This document shows positions 1 through 8,970 of a stretch of 61,418 nt of DNA, in pieces (the stretch's first letter is position 1; each line of letters begins with the position of its first letter). This stretch comes from Chloroflexota bacterium (GTDB lineage Bacteria > Chloroflexota > Dehalococcoidia > Lucifugimonadales > UBA3495): NCBI GenBank assembly GCA_026710825.1, contig JAPOQH010000074.1, forward strand, positions 1 through 61,418, read 5' to 3'. The notes beneath the pieces are model-generated. The model was not told the DNA's origin. It made no database searches and was given only the letters and a program-made list of their open reading frames with translations. The position numbers were made by a program, and so were the translations under genes.

Positions 1-165
1 CAGGGTCCTCCTGGGCCTCCTGGCGCTGCGGGTCCTGCCGGATCCGTCGGCCCCGCCGGCGGCGCAGGTTCACTGGGCATCATCTCCCTCATCATCGCCA
101 TCGTAGCTGCGGTAATCGCAGTGGTGGCAGTGGTGATGGCTGGGCGGAACCCCGCGGGAGCCTAG
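1..165 (+). CDS. C-terminal end of a collagen-like membrane-anchored protein (partial)
   Basis: Only the last 54 codons are present; the gene begins before the window. The visible part opens with Gly-Pro-Pro and Gly-X-Y triplets (QGPPGPPGAAGPAG). These are followed by a strongly hydrophobic segment of about 22 residues rich in Ile, Val and Ala, then a short polar tail ending NPAGA. This is the layout of a collagen-like surface protein with a C-terminal membrane anchor. A rho-independent terminator lies 37 bases after the stop. The function cannot be stated beyond a likely cell-surface structural role, because the N-terminal part is missing. Confidence 0.75.
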   Translation, partial: QGPPGPPGAAGPAGSVGPAGGAGSLGIISLIIAIVAAVIAVVAVVMAGRNPAGA

Positions 166-201
166 GCGCCGCTGAGCGCAAGCCAGCGCGACGCAGCCTG
201 A

Positions 202-238
202 AAAACCCCCGCCGGTCTTCATGACCGGCGGGGGTTTT
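202..238 (+). terminator. rho-independent terminator after the collagen-like gene
   Basis: A perfect stem (CCCCCGCCGGTC with GACCGGCGGGGG) surrounds a short TTCAT-type loop. It is flanked by an A run on the left and a T run on the right, so it could work on both strands. Confidence 0.9.
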
Positions 239-365
239 CATTTGCAAGCCTTCCAAATTCCGGGCGTTTCAGTTATGGTAATCCGCCGCAGGGCTAGCAA
301 CAAAATCCTCAGAGCAACATATTTGTTTGAGCAAAGTTCCAGTGGCGAACAAAAATAGAACCGGA

Positions 366-371
366 TATAAT
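366..371 (+). promoter_or_regulatory. -10 box upstream of the Thr-Pro stalk protein
   Basis: A consensus TATAAT lies in an AT-rich stretch about 42 bases before the first possible start codon of the next gene. No convincing -35 box is seen at the usual spacing. Confidence 0.5.
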
Positions 372-412
372 ATGTAAAGGTTATGTGAAGTTCCGGGCAC
401 ACTGTTATCAAT

Positions 413-2623
413 ATGATATTTCGACGTGGCATTCACGTGATGCGGCCGGTCATACTTATCTTGGCCGCAGTTTTGGCTTGGGCCGGGTTCCTGTTCCTGG
501 TGCTGCAGGATGCCGGCACGTCCGCCGCCCGAGACGCAGAGGAACCTGCGGCGGTGGTCTTGGTTGGGGGCGCCGAACCGGAAGGTCCCCCTTCTGGTAA
601 GCAAATCCAGAATGACCTAAGCCAGGTGATTTTGTTGTACAGGCCAACCGGCCAGGATACGTATCCCGCAGGATGTAATGCTGTTAATACCGATGATGAT
701 CCTGACAATGATTGGAATGGCAAGCTGCCGACCGCGCCCAGGCATGTCGGAGTACGGTACGTGTTGGAAGACAAGAACCACATTGATCAGCCCGCCGCAC
801 TCAAGATTGCCTGGGACCGTGGCGAGGATAGTGGTTTCGTACACATCTATCAAATTGAGTTCCAGTGGTTAGCTGCGGTGGGAACGTCACCAGAAGACAT
901 CCCGCCACCAGACTGGAGCGGGGGGACCGCGGCAGACAACGCGGCTGATTTTGAAGACGGTATCGGTCCCGGCAAATTGCGCATAGAGCACTCCCAATCG
1001 AGACGGTACACAATCTACTCGCTGGAACCAGGCTACTGGGCATTCCGCATAGGCGCATACCAACAAGAGGAAAAGGACGGCAGGTTCACGGGCAGATCCT
1101 GCATGGTGTATTCCGTGCCGTTACCCGACCCTGACCCCAACGATGATGACCATGACTGCCCAACCGACGACAACCCCGACCGAACTCGTGAGATGGGTGA
1201 TAGTAGCCCACTAAAACCCTTAAGCACGGTACCCCACTGCGACGGTTTTCGGCTTCAGAACGAGTATCCATATCCGACTTCCAAACACGGCAAACTGCCG
1301 ACACCTTCTCATACACCCAGACCCACGAACACGCCGGAGGGTACGCCGACCCATACGCCGACTCCGACCAACACGCCCACTCCGACCAACACTCCGACGG
1401 CCACCCCGACACATACACCTACCCCAACTAACACCCCTACGCCCACACCGACCAGGACGCCTACCAACACACCCACGATCACGCCAACACCCACTCCTAC
1501 CCCGACAAGGACGCTCACGCCAACTCCAACCGCAACAGCAACGCCGACTCCGACCGCAACTCCTACCGCCACACCGACTATCACTCCAACACCGACTATC
1601 ACTCCAACACCGACTATCACTCCAACACCGACTATCACTCCAACACCCACAATCACTCCTACGCCCACCGTCACGCCTACACCATCAGCTACCCCCTCGC
1701 CCACGCCCGACCTTTCCGTGAACTGCCCGGTCGGCCTCCGGGTGTCGCAAAACTCCAACGGCATGGTCGTCGCCAGCTGGAACGCCGTCGAGAGAGCAAC
1801 CCAGTACCGATTGCAGTGGATCATGGTCAGCGGGTCCGGCGTCCCGGGAATCGAGTGCACCCACAATGGCAAGCTGGTGACCTCCGCCGTCAGCCTCACC
1901 GGAAAGCGCGTAAACCAGGAAAAGGTCGCGGGCACCTCCCACACAGTGGGTTCCCTCTCGCCCGGCTGGTGGTACTTCCATGTGATAGCCGATAATAACC
2001 GTGGATTCAGCAGCGAATGCTGCGCCCCCACGTACCTCAATGTGATGGCGACGCCCACGCCTACACCGACACCTAAACCCACTCCGGACGACGACAACGG
2101 CGGCGGTGGCGGCGGTGTTCCACCGGTAGTCAAGCAACCTACACCTGAACCTCCCACCAAGGAACCGCCGACCGAAGAGCCGACTGCGGAGCCGGAGCCT
2201 GTAGAACCCACGGAGGCGCCCGGCGAGCGGGATGAGCCGACGAATACGCCAACGTCCACCGCAAGGCCGGACCCGACGTCGACGTCCACTGCCACGCCCA
2301 CATCCACACCGACACCTACCGCCACGCCAACTGCGACGCCGACTCCAACACCCACGGCTACTCCCACCTCGACGCCGACTCTGGTTCCGACACCAACCCC
2401 TACGCCAACTCCCACTCCGACACCGGGCCCGATGGAAACCGGCACGGCGGACCTCCAGGAACCCGGCGTCCCGATCATCGGCAACGCAATACCGCGCATC
2501 CGGGACACGCTGATCAACGTGGTGACCACGCCCCGTCAGCGCAACACGCTGATCATCATCCTGGCCATTGTGGGCGCGTTGGTGATCCTCATATTCGCCT
2601 ACCTGGTGTGGCGGCGACGCTAG
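413..2623 (+). CDS. large Thr-Pro stalk surface protein with two Fn3-like domains and membrane anchors
   Basis: The 736-residue product starts with a positively charged end and a hydrophobic helix (residues about 12-30), a signal peptide or N-terminal anchor. A first globular Fn3-like region covers about residues 125-240. A first Thr-Pro repeat stalk (about 293-432) follows, then a second Fn3-like domain (about 433-540) and a second Thr/Pro/Glu-rich stalk (about 541-690). The end is a hydrophobic helix (about 709-731) followed by RRR. The second ATG at 440 (MRPVILIL) is an equally good start, and neither has a clear ribosome site. The design suggests a protein projecting from the cell surface, perhaps for adhesion or carbohydrate contact. 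The exact role is unknown. Similar Pro-Thr stalks occur in the kinase at 39198. Confidence 0.8.
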   Translation: MIFRRGIHVMRPVILILAAVLAWAGFLFLVLQDAGTSAARDAEEPAAVVLVGGAEPEGPPSGKQIQNDLSQVILLYRPTGQDTYPAGCNAVNTDDDPDNDWNGKLPTAPRHVGVRYVLEDKNHIDQPAALKIAWDRGEDSGFVHIYQIEFQWLAAVGTSPEDIPPPDWSGGTAADNAADFEDGIGPGKLRIEHSQSRRYTIYSLEPGYWAFRIGAYQQEEKDGRFTGRSCMVYSVPLPDPDPNDDDHDCPTDDNPDRTREMGDSSPLKPLSTVPHCDGFRLQNEYPYPTSKHGKLPTPSHTPRPTNTPEGTPTHTPTPTNTPTPTNTPTATPTHTPTPTNTPTPTPTRTPTNTPTITPTPTPTPTRTLTPTPTATATPTPTATPTATPTITPTPTITPTPTITPTPTITPTPTITPTPTVTPTPSATPSPTPDLSVNCPVGLRVSQNSNGMVVASWNAVERATQYRLQWIMVSGSGVPGIECTHNGKLVTSAVSLTGKRVNQEKVAGTSHTVGSLSPGWWYFHVIADNNRGFSSECCAPTYLNVMATPTPTPTPKPTPDDDNGGGGGGVPPVVKQPTPEPPTKEPPTEEPTAEPEPVEPTEAPGERDEPTNTPTSTARPDPTSTSTATPTSTPTPTATPTATPTPTPTATPTSTPTLVPTPTPTPTPTPTPGPMETGTADLQEPGVPIIGNAIPRIRDTLINVVTTPRQRNTLIIILAIVGALVILIFAYLVWRRR
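1573..1644 (+). repeat. 18-bp coding tandem repeat, four perfect copies
   Basis: The unit ACCGACTATCACTCCAAC is repeated four times without a mismatch and encodes the hexapeptide TPTITP in frame within the first Thr-Pro stalk. Degenerate copies continue on both sides. A perfect in-frame array like this is expected to vary in copy number. Confidence 0.9.
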
Positions 2624-2674
2624 GCTGATCCGGCCAACCATCGTTCGGCAGTAATCTCTCACCGGTCAAACCCC

Positions 2675-2708
2675 GTGAGGCCCGATCCCAGCGAGTGGCG
2701 GGCCTCAC
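2675..2708. terminator. hairpin between convergent genes
   Basis: The perfect 10-bp stem GTGAGGCCCG / CGGGCCTCAC has a 14-base loop. It sits between the stop of the stalk protein and the stop of the opposite-strand binding protein. There is no good T run, so termination is inferred from position and stem strength. Confidence 0.55.
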
Positions 2709-2721
2709 CATTTGCGAACGG

Positions 2722-4950
2722 CTACCGGTCGGTGCGATACAGGTAGCGAATGTCGCTCCATCCGTACAGGGTGGCCGTGGTGTTGCCGAAGACCTGGCGT
2801 ACGGCCACGATGCGTTCGTTCAGCGTCGTGAAGATAACGGGCACGTTCTCGGCGACGATTTCCTGGGCGCGGTGGTAATACTCCAAGCGACGGTCGTGGT
2901 CCAGTTCCTGGCTGGCCTTCACGTATATCTCGTCGAGTTCGGCTTCCCAGGATGTGGCGGGTTCGGGCTGGTTGGGGTACCACAGGTGCAGGTTCTCGCC
3001 GCTGTGCCAGAGGGTGATCCCGTAGTGAGGCTCCAGGCTGCCTCCGAAGCCTATGATGATGGCCTCCCATTCGTAGGTTACGGTCAGCTGAGAGACCAAC
3101 TGGCCGAACGGTATGGTCTCGAAGGTCGCGTCGATTCCGATTTCGCGGAGGTCTGACTCTATGATCTCGCCGACCTGTTCACGAAGGGTGTTGCCGGCGT
3201 TGGTGGTCATGGCAAAGCTGATGGGATGGCCCGCGGCGTCCTCGCGAATGCCGTCGCCGTCGGAATCGGTCCAGCCGAGGCCATCCAGAATCGCGTTGGA
3301 CATGCTGAGGTCGTACTCGTACCTGCGGACGTCGGGGTTGTGAAAATCTCCGGCGGCCGGGCTGATGGACGACCACTGGGGGAATCCATGGCCGTGGAGC
3401 ACCTCATCGACGATCCGGTCACGGTCAACGGCGTGGGAGATGGCCCGTCGGAACTCGGTGGTGGTGAACCAGCCGCGGATCTCGTCACGCACCAGGAGTT
3501 CACCGGTGTTGGGGTTGCGACCCGGGTTCATGTTGAGGGCCAGGAACGTGGTGCCGAAGGCGGGACCACGCTCGTGGATGACGAAGTTTTCCGGTTCCTG
3601 CAGGGGTTCGAGACGCTCGCATTCCTCGCCCAGGACCGAGTGAATATCGGTGTCGCCCAGGAGGAAGCGGGGCAGTTCAGCGTCGAGGTTCGGGACTATG
3701 ATGCTCACGATCTCGTTGAGGTAGGGCAGGGGGTTCCCACTCTCATCCCTGAGCCAGTAGTTGGAATTCCTGTTGAACACCAGGCAGTCGCCGGACTCGT
3801 AGGCCGAGACCCTGAATGGTCCGGTTCCTATGACCTCCGCCGGATTGGCGCTGATATCCCAGACCTTGTCGAACGTGCCGGCATCGACGTGCGGTTCCAG
3901 GATGTGCTTCGGATAAATCCACTGGGACATCGACCGCAGGAAGGGGGCGAAGGACACGGGCAGTTGGAATTGCACGGTGTAATCGTCCAGCGCGGTTACC
4001 GTCATCGGTTCCTCGCGCCACACCCCCGTCTCCTCGTCAAGAATCCTGAAGTGGAACGCGGCGCGATCACTGGTGTTGATGTCCTGGTTGTAGATGATGC
4101 GATTGAAGGTGAAATCGACGTCGTGGGCGGTGAAGGGCTGTCCGTCGTGCCACCGCACGTCGCGCCTCAGGTGGAATGTCCAGGTCAACCCGTCGTCAGA
4201 ATGCTCCCACCTTTGGGCCAGACCCGGTTCGACCTCTCCGTTCAGCCATGATCCTTCGGTCAACCCCTCGAAGAGGTACCCCAACACGCCAGCGGACGAT
4301 GAATCGTTGGCTAGGGCAGGGTTGAAAGTCAGCGGGTCGCCGACGGTGGTGTAAGTCAGCGTGCCGCCGCGTTGTCCGATGGTGTACTCGAACTCCTCGG
4401 CGTTTCGCATCAGTTGAGGAACAACCTGGGAGTGGTCGATTTCATGCTCGTCCTCCGGGTCGCTGTCATGGTCGGCGGATGGCAGATTCTGGAGAGCCGC
4501 GGCCGTGGGGCGAGGCGGGCATGGTTCGGGCTCCGGTTCGGGCGCGGGATCGTCCTTCTCCTCGCGGAAGGTCACCTGTGTGGGTTCGGCGGCGTCCGCG
4601 CTATCGCCGGGGCGGCGCACCAGCAGGAAGCAGATTTCGTCGGGCGATCCGATAATGTATTTGTCCTCGTCGTCATCGGCCCGATACGCCCTCACCATCG
4701 TGTAGCCGTTGCTGCCGGCGCTGCGTATCACGAACTACCGGTCACTGTCGGAGTCCGTGTAAAAGTCCTGGTAGGCGATCCGGCCGTAATCTTGCTCCAG
4801 CAACGGCCCGTCGTATCCCTGGGCCGGCCAGGAACTGGGGCAAGGCGGATTGCTCCGGGCGTGGGCAGAGTCAGGCAGCAGGGCAATGCCGGCCAAGGCG
4901 AAGATGAGCCCTGAGACAGCTTATACCCCAAGTCTGAGAAGTGTGTTCAT
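2722..4950 (-). pseudogene. family 5 peptide-binding protein (SBP_bac_5) interrupted by two in-frame stops
   Basis: From codon 74 to the end the frame is open and encodes an extracellular solute-binding protein of the Dpp/Opp type. It starts with GGTLTYTTVGDPLTFNPAL and contains the family WTFHLRRDVRWHDGQPF segment. Reading back in the same frame to an ATG at 4950 gives a convincing secretion signal (MNTLLRLGV, then LIFALAGIALLPDSAHA) with a purine-rich ribosome site before it. That frame is broken by TAA at codon 10 (4921-4923) and TAG at codon 72 (4735-4737). Without these stops the protein would be about 742 residues; the alternative GTG start at 4731 lacks a signal peptide. No permease or ATPase adjoins it. 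It is most likely a recently inactivated gene. Sequence error or stop readthrough cannot be excluded. Confidence 0.75.
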
Positions 4951-5156
4951 GATGTCTCGCCGGGAAGAAGGGATACAGGGATGCCAGACGGAGTCTCACT
5001 CACGGAAATATATGCAAGCCCCTGACATAAATCAACCAGCCTACACTGAGAAACGTACTCATGCTGATTGGGCGCCGGTTATCCCAGGTTGTGGACGAAC
5101 GTGAGCCTTGGGCGGCGGCGCTGATGCATGTGGAAACACTCGCACATTACCTGCCC

Positions 5157-5202
5157 AACCGGTGCTTTCCCACCATATGATTTCACCGGTTTATGCTAAA
5201 AT
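5157..5202 (+). promoter_or_regulatory. candidate promoter with inverted repeat before the secreted protein pair
   Basis: The perfect 8-bp inverted repeat AACCGGTG / CACCGGTT (5157-5164 and 5184-5191) is followed directly by an AT-rich -10-like element (TAAAAT, 5197-5202). The first codon of the next gene is about 50 bases further on. The arms would overlap a -35 region, as an operator would. The rest of the 4951-5253 gap shows nothing recognisable. Confidence 0.35.
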
Positions 5203-5253
5203 CGATGGGCTGTTTTGGTGTTAGTTTGAAAATATGCAAAGGATGGATGCATC

Positions 5254-5826
5254 ATGAGCAATGTTCGTGCGCTGGGACGCTTTCGGCTGGCCCTGCTGGC
5301 AACGATCCTGTTGCTGGTTGGGGTGCTGGCGGTAGGAAGCTTGTTCGCCGCCAATGACCGCGAAAATGCGGCGATTCAACCTGCGATAGAGTCCGCTCAG
5401 TTCGATGGGGTTGACCCGGGCCTGGACGCCAATCCACCCGTGGCTGAGCGAGTCGAGCCGGCGGCGGTGGTCGTAGAATCCGAGCCGAGCGACGGGGTAG
5501 ATCCGGGCGCAGGGCAGGAGATTGCCGGTACCGGGGAATCCAACACACTATCCAGTTGGCTGGCGGACAAACCCCAAGAGATGGGACCGTTCTCCACAGC
5601 AGACGTCCTGGCCGCTGATGACCTCGATGTAGCATGGATGCTGTACCAGGCGGTGGATACCGGTTTGATGACGCAGGACGAAGCGGACGCTTTCCGTGCC
5701 TGGTTCGACGAACGGCCAAGTGTCGAAGACGCGCCCGAGCTCTTGGATTACCAGCCAAGTGGCATCTATCGACCTGGAGATGGCGGAGATACTACCGGAA
5801 TAAAATTTGGGATCGAATCCCGGTAA
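5254..5826 (+). CDS. unknown membrane-anchored or secreted protein, 190 aa
   Basis: The protein has a positively charged start and one hydrophobic segment (residues about 12-32, ending GSLFAAND). A low-complexity acidic region follows, with a repeated (F/S)DGVDPG motif. The C-terminal part contains MTQDEADAFRAWFDERPS, a short helical motif resembling small secreted proteins. The ATG is preceded by AAGGATGG, a usable ribosome site. Only 34 bases separate its stop from the start of the Fn3-protease gene, so the two are probably one transcript and may act together outside the membrane. I do not recognise the family. Confidence 0.7.
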   Translation: MSNVRALGRFRLALLATILLLVGVLAVGSLFAANDRENAAIQPAIESAQFDGVDPGLDANPPVAERVEPAAVVVESEPSDGVDPGAGQEIAGTGESNTLSSWLADKPQEMGPFSTADVLAADDLDVAWMLYQAVDTGLMTQDEADAFRAWFDERPSVEDAPELLDYQPSGIYRPGDGGDTTGIKFGIESR

Positions 5827-5860
5827 AACGCTGAGACGCCATCCTCCCGGAGTAAACATC

Positions 5861-7483
5861 TTGAAATCACTAAAACTCGTCGCCACGCTGTTCGTCGTCA
5901 TCCTGTCGGCAGCGTTGGTCAGTAGCGCCGTTCCCGCCGACGCCCAGGACCGGACCCTAGCTACCGCCAACATCGTCGTATTCAACGGACACAACCCCGG
6001 TGAAGTTATTCTGACTTGGGACGCCGTCGCAGCCGCGACGCATTATCGTATCGGCTGCGTCAACATGCACCGGGACTATCCTCGGGCCAAGGCCACCGTC
6101 ACCGGAAACTGGCAGGAGGCGTTCGTCTATGTTGACGTCGAGGCGCAGAATCTAAGCCCCCAACGCCCGACGTACACGCTGCATGGCCTGCAGGAGGGCG
6201 CATATCATGCGTGCTCCGTACTCACAAACGGCGCGCGCTACGGCCAGCCCACCTGGCCCCGCAACCCCTCTTGGCAGTACCTGACGGTCACCGACCACGG
6301 CGGTTCCTGCCCGGCATTCGAGCTATCAGTGGCTCCCGATACGACGGAGCCACTTTCCATTGCGCAGGTGTCCCAACTGGTACGGCCCGCTCTGGTCCAC
6401 GTGACATCCATGCCATCCGACGGTTTCACCTACACCGGCACCGGCTTTATGATCGGTTCAGAGGGCTTGATGATCACCAACCGCCACGTGGTGGATGATG
6501 CTGAAACCGTTACCGCTCGACTGGAAACTCCTGGCGGGCAATTCATGGAATTCGAAGGCACGGTATTGGGCAAGGGCATCCTGGCCGATCTGGCCGCGGT
6601 GCAGTTGAGTTCAAACCGTACCTTCAGCGCCCTCCCGGTGGGTGATTCTGACACCGTGGCATACGGTGATGAGGTGACGGCGTGGGGATATCCATTGGGC
6701 GCTACGGTGGGCAGAAGTCCGACTTTGACTCAAGGGATAATTTCGTCGAACGTACGGACATTCGAAGACACCGAATATGTTCAATCCGATGCGGCGGTGA
6801 ATCCGGGAAATAGCGGCGGTCCGCTCATCGATCGTCATGGGCGCGTGATCGGCGTCAACACATTCGGACTCAGATACCGGGTGGGTGAAAACGACTATAC
6901 CATCGCGCCGGGTTTAAGTTTTTCGGTCGCAAGCAACGAAATTACCGCACGCCTCGCAACGTACAAAACGGGTGGACCAGAGCAGGCTACTTATCGTAAC
7001 CTGCGATACGACTATGGTTACAGCATGGATATTCCAAAAGGATGGTACTTGAGAGGAGAAGGTGGGGAGCGGCTTACCACCCAGTACACCGCGTTCTCGG
7101 CCTATGGCGGGGAACGTGTCGCCGACATACTCACCTTGAGGCTGCTCAGTCAGTACGATGACAGCATTGATGCGCTGAGGGCTGTTGCCGGTGCCTATTG
7201 GATCGTTTTGCTGCCCGGCTTGATGGAGGACGCCCACCTCTTCGAAACGGTATCCGACCCGCACGTTGTTGTCATTGGGGATCAGCCCTTTTTTCGTATG
7301 GAGTACCGGTACCAATTTGACGAGGAAGACGAATGCATCCTATCGGAAGTTGCTATGGCCAGCGTTTCCTCAAGCTTCCCCGACAAGCGGTTTGGGTTCA
7401 TAACCACAGGAGCCGTTTGCGAGGATGTGTTGACCCAGTACAGCACAGAACGCGAATCAATACTGAGGACTTTCAGACCGTAG
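5861..7483 (+). CDS. secreted Fn3-like/trypsin-like serine protease (DegP-type catalytic domain, no PDZ)
   Basis: I chose the TTG at 5861 because CGGAG lies just upstream and it gives a clean signal peptide (SLKLVATLFVVILSAALVSS, cut near ADAQD). The 540-residue product has an Fn3-like domain (about 30-125) containing VILTWDAVAAATHYRI. A trypsin-like domain (about 150-370) follows, with the full catalytic triad visible: His209 in TNRHVV, Asp243 in ILADLAAV and Ser318 in NPGNSGGPL. The last 160 residues form a separate globular region without a recognisable PDZ domain. By family it should cleave proteins outside the cytoplasm. The Fn3 part may hold it to the surface or to a substrate. It follows the 190-aa gene in a likely operon. 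Confidence 0.85.
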   Translation: MKSLKLVATLFVVILSAALVSSAVPADAQDRTLATANIVVFNGHNPGEVILTWDAVAAATHYRIGCVNMHRDYPRAKATVTGNWQEAFVYVDVEAQNLSPQRPTYTLHGLQEGAYHACSVLTNGARYGQPTWPRNPSWQYLTVTDHGGSCPAFELSVAPDTTEPLSIAQVSQLVRPALVHVTSMPSDGFTYTGTGFMIGSEGLMITNRHVVDDAETVTARLETPGGQFMEFEGTVLGKGILADLAAVQLSSNRTFSALPVGDSDTVAYGDEVTAWGYPLGATVGRSPTLTQGIISSNVRTFEDTEYVQSDAAVNPGNSGGPLIDRHGRVIGVNTFGLRYRVGENDYTIAPGLSFSVASNEITARLATYKTGGPEQATYRNLRYDYGYSMDIPKGWYLRGEGGERLTTQYTAFSAYGGERVADILTLRLLSQYDDSIDALRAVAGAYWIVLLPGLMEDAHLFETVSDPHVVVIGDQPFFRMEYRYQFDEEDECILSEVAMASVSSSFPDKRFGFITTGAVCEDVLTQYSTERESILRTFRP

Positions 7484-7524
7484 CATCGCTGCCGCTCTGA
7501 GGAGCCTAAGCCTCGCCCTTCTGC

Positions 7525-7553
7525 CGCCCTGCGTCCTCGACGTCAGGGCGTTT
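7525..7553 (+). terminator. probable terminator after the protease gene
   Basis: The stem CGCCCTG / CAGGGCG has an inner CGT/ACG extension and one bulged T, and is followed by TTTGC. It lies 40 bases after the protease stop. The T run is weak. Confidence 0.5.
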
Positions 7554-7649
7554 GCATGCTGGCGGTGTCGTGTTGGTTTGGAGTGGTGTTGACGCTCGTC
7601 CGCCGTGCGCATAGGATTCGGGCAACCGAAAGCAGGAGACTGGAGCGAT

Positions 7650-8426
7650 ATGCGCGAAAACACGATGAAAACAAAGCTGGCCGCGGGGCAGCCGGTGTTC
7701 GGGTCTATGATCACCTTCCCGTCGGCGGCGGTGGTGGAGATGCTGGGGTTCCTGGGCTACGACTGGGTGCTGATCGACAACGAGCACGGGAGCATCACCA
7801 TTGACCTGGCCGAGGACATGATCCGCGCCGCCGAATACTCGGGCACCGCGCCCATCGTACGCCCTGTGGGCAACCGTCCTGAGATCATCGCGCCGTTCCT
7901 GGACCGGGGCGCGTGGGGCGTACAGGTGCCACACGTCAACACGGCCGAGGAGGCGCGGGCGGCGGTGAAGGCGGTGAAGTACTACCCCGACGGCGATCGC
8001 GGGCTTTTCAGCGGGGGTAGGCCGGCGGAATACGGATTCAACCAGGCCACGCCGGACTACGTGGCCGACGCGAACCGCAACACCCTGGTGTGCCTGATGC
8101 TGGAGGAAGTGGAGGCCATCGAGAACATCCCCGAGTTGGTCAACGTCCCCGGCGTGGACGTGTATTTCATCGGCGCCGGCGACCTCTCCCAGAGCATGGG
8201 CTACCCGGGCCAGCAGACCCACCCGGAGGTGCAGGCGCTGGTGGAGAAGGGTGTGCAGCAGATCGCGGCGGCGGGCATCACGGCGGGTTGCAGCTGCCCC
8301 GACAACCTGGTGCCGCACTACCTGGAGCTGGGCGTGCGCTACTTCCACAACACCGTCGGCCGCCTGATCCAGGGCGCCAGCAACGAATACCTCAAGACCA
8401 TGCGCTCCGCTGCCGACGGGCTATAA
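7650..8426 (+). CDS. HpcH/HpaI family aldolase (2-dehydro-3-deoxy-sugar acid or 4-hydroxy-2-oxo acid aldolase)
   Basis: The 258-residue protein is a class II, metal-dependent aldolase of the HpcH/HpaI type, which splits or forms 2-oxo acids with pyruvate as one partner. Family segments are plain: VFGSMITFPSAAVVEMLG near the start, DNEHGSITIDLAEDM (active-site Glu-His), GNRPEIIAPFLDRGAWGVQVPHV, the metal-ligand region EEVEAIENI, and FIGAGDLSQSMG. The ATG at 7650 has GGAG about 9 bases before it; the upstream in-frame codons are not conserved-looking. The gene stands alone, and its exact substrate cannot be read from the sequence. Sugar-acid breakdown is the usual role for this subgroup. Confidence 0.88.
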   Translation: MRENTMKTKLAAGQPVFGSMITFPSAAVVEMLGFLGYDWVLIDNEHGSITIDLAEDMIRAAEYSGTAPIVRPVGNRPEIIAPFLDRGAWGVQVPHVNTAEEARAAVKAVKYYPDGDRGLFSGGRPAEYGFNQATPDYVADANRNTLVCLMLEEVEAIENIPELVNVPGVDVYFIGAGDLSQSMGYPGQQTHPEVQALVEKGVQQIAAAGITAGCSCPDNLVPHYLELGVRYFHNTVGRLIQGASNEYLKTMRSAADGL

Positions 8427-8494
8427 TGTCAACGAGTTGCCCACCGCAAAGTACGAGTGAGGGGTGAGCAAAATACGGAGGCGCAACGATTGGG

Positions 8495-8899
8495 ATGTAT
8501 GACGAGCTGACTTGCGAGATGCCGCTGCCCGATGGATTTACCCATACCAACAGATTTCAGACCAAATCCCTGGACAATGTGTTGGATCAGTACACCATCA
8601 CAGCGGAGGGAGAATTATGGTGCGAACCCTTTCCATGGGTAGAGACTGAAAGCACCGACCGTAAGCCGGAGCGGATCCCCTATCACGGTTGGGTCAGCTT
8701 CTACACAGGTTTCATTACACCCTACGTCCCTGAAAAACCCAATGCCCGTTTACGGGTTTGGCTGGAATACGACGCCAAATTCACTGACGGCAAGTGTGTG
8801 GAGATCAAGGTAAATCCCCATTCTGACACCGACGAAGAGCCCATTGCCGACGTGGTGGACAGGATTGCGGAAACTGAGCGGCTTTGCGTCGATGCGTAA
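8495..8899 (+). CDS. hypothetical protein, 134 aa
   Basis: A small soluble acidic protein starting MYDELTCEMPLPDGF. It has no signal peptide or membrane helix. It is rich in aromatic residues in the middle (GWVSFYTGFITPYV) and ends in an acidic helical tail (DEEPIADVVDRIAETERL). The opening motif recalls small phage- or island-associated proteins of unknown function. Base composition is less GC-rich than the neighbouring aldolase, which could indicate transfer. The gene lies between the aldolase and another unknown gene on the same strand. No function can be given. Confidence 0.6.
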   Translation: MYDELTCEMPLPDGFTHTNRFQTKSLDNVLDQYTITAEGELWCEPFPWVETESTDRKPERIPYHGWVSFYTGFITPYVPEKPNARLRVWLEYDAKFTDGKCVEIKVNPHSDTDEEPIADVVDRIAETERLCVDA

Positions 8900-8970
8900 T
8901 TCCGTTGATTGGCGTTCCCACAATACAACCTAACTGACCTGCAACCCTGAACCAAACGGAGAATCAAATT

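Noticed and set aside
1309..2529. Long minus-strand open frame rich in Gly-Val repeats
   Set aside because: It is the antisense of the Thr-Pro stalk codons; the repeat pattern ACN-CCN reads as Gly/Val on the other strand. No ribosome site or sensible fold.
5807..5860. Earlier start for the Fn3-protease gene
   Set aside because: The extra codons overlap the previous gene and would place charged residues before the signal peptide; TTG 5861 has the ribosome site.
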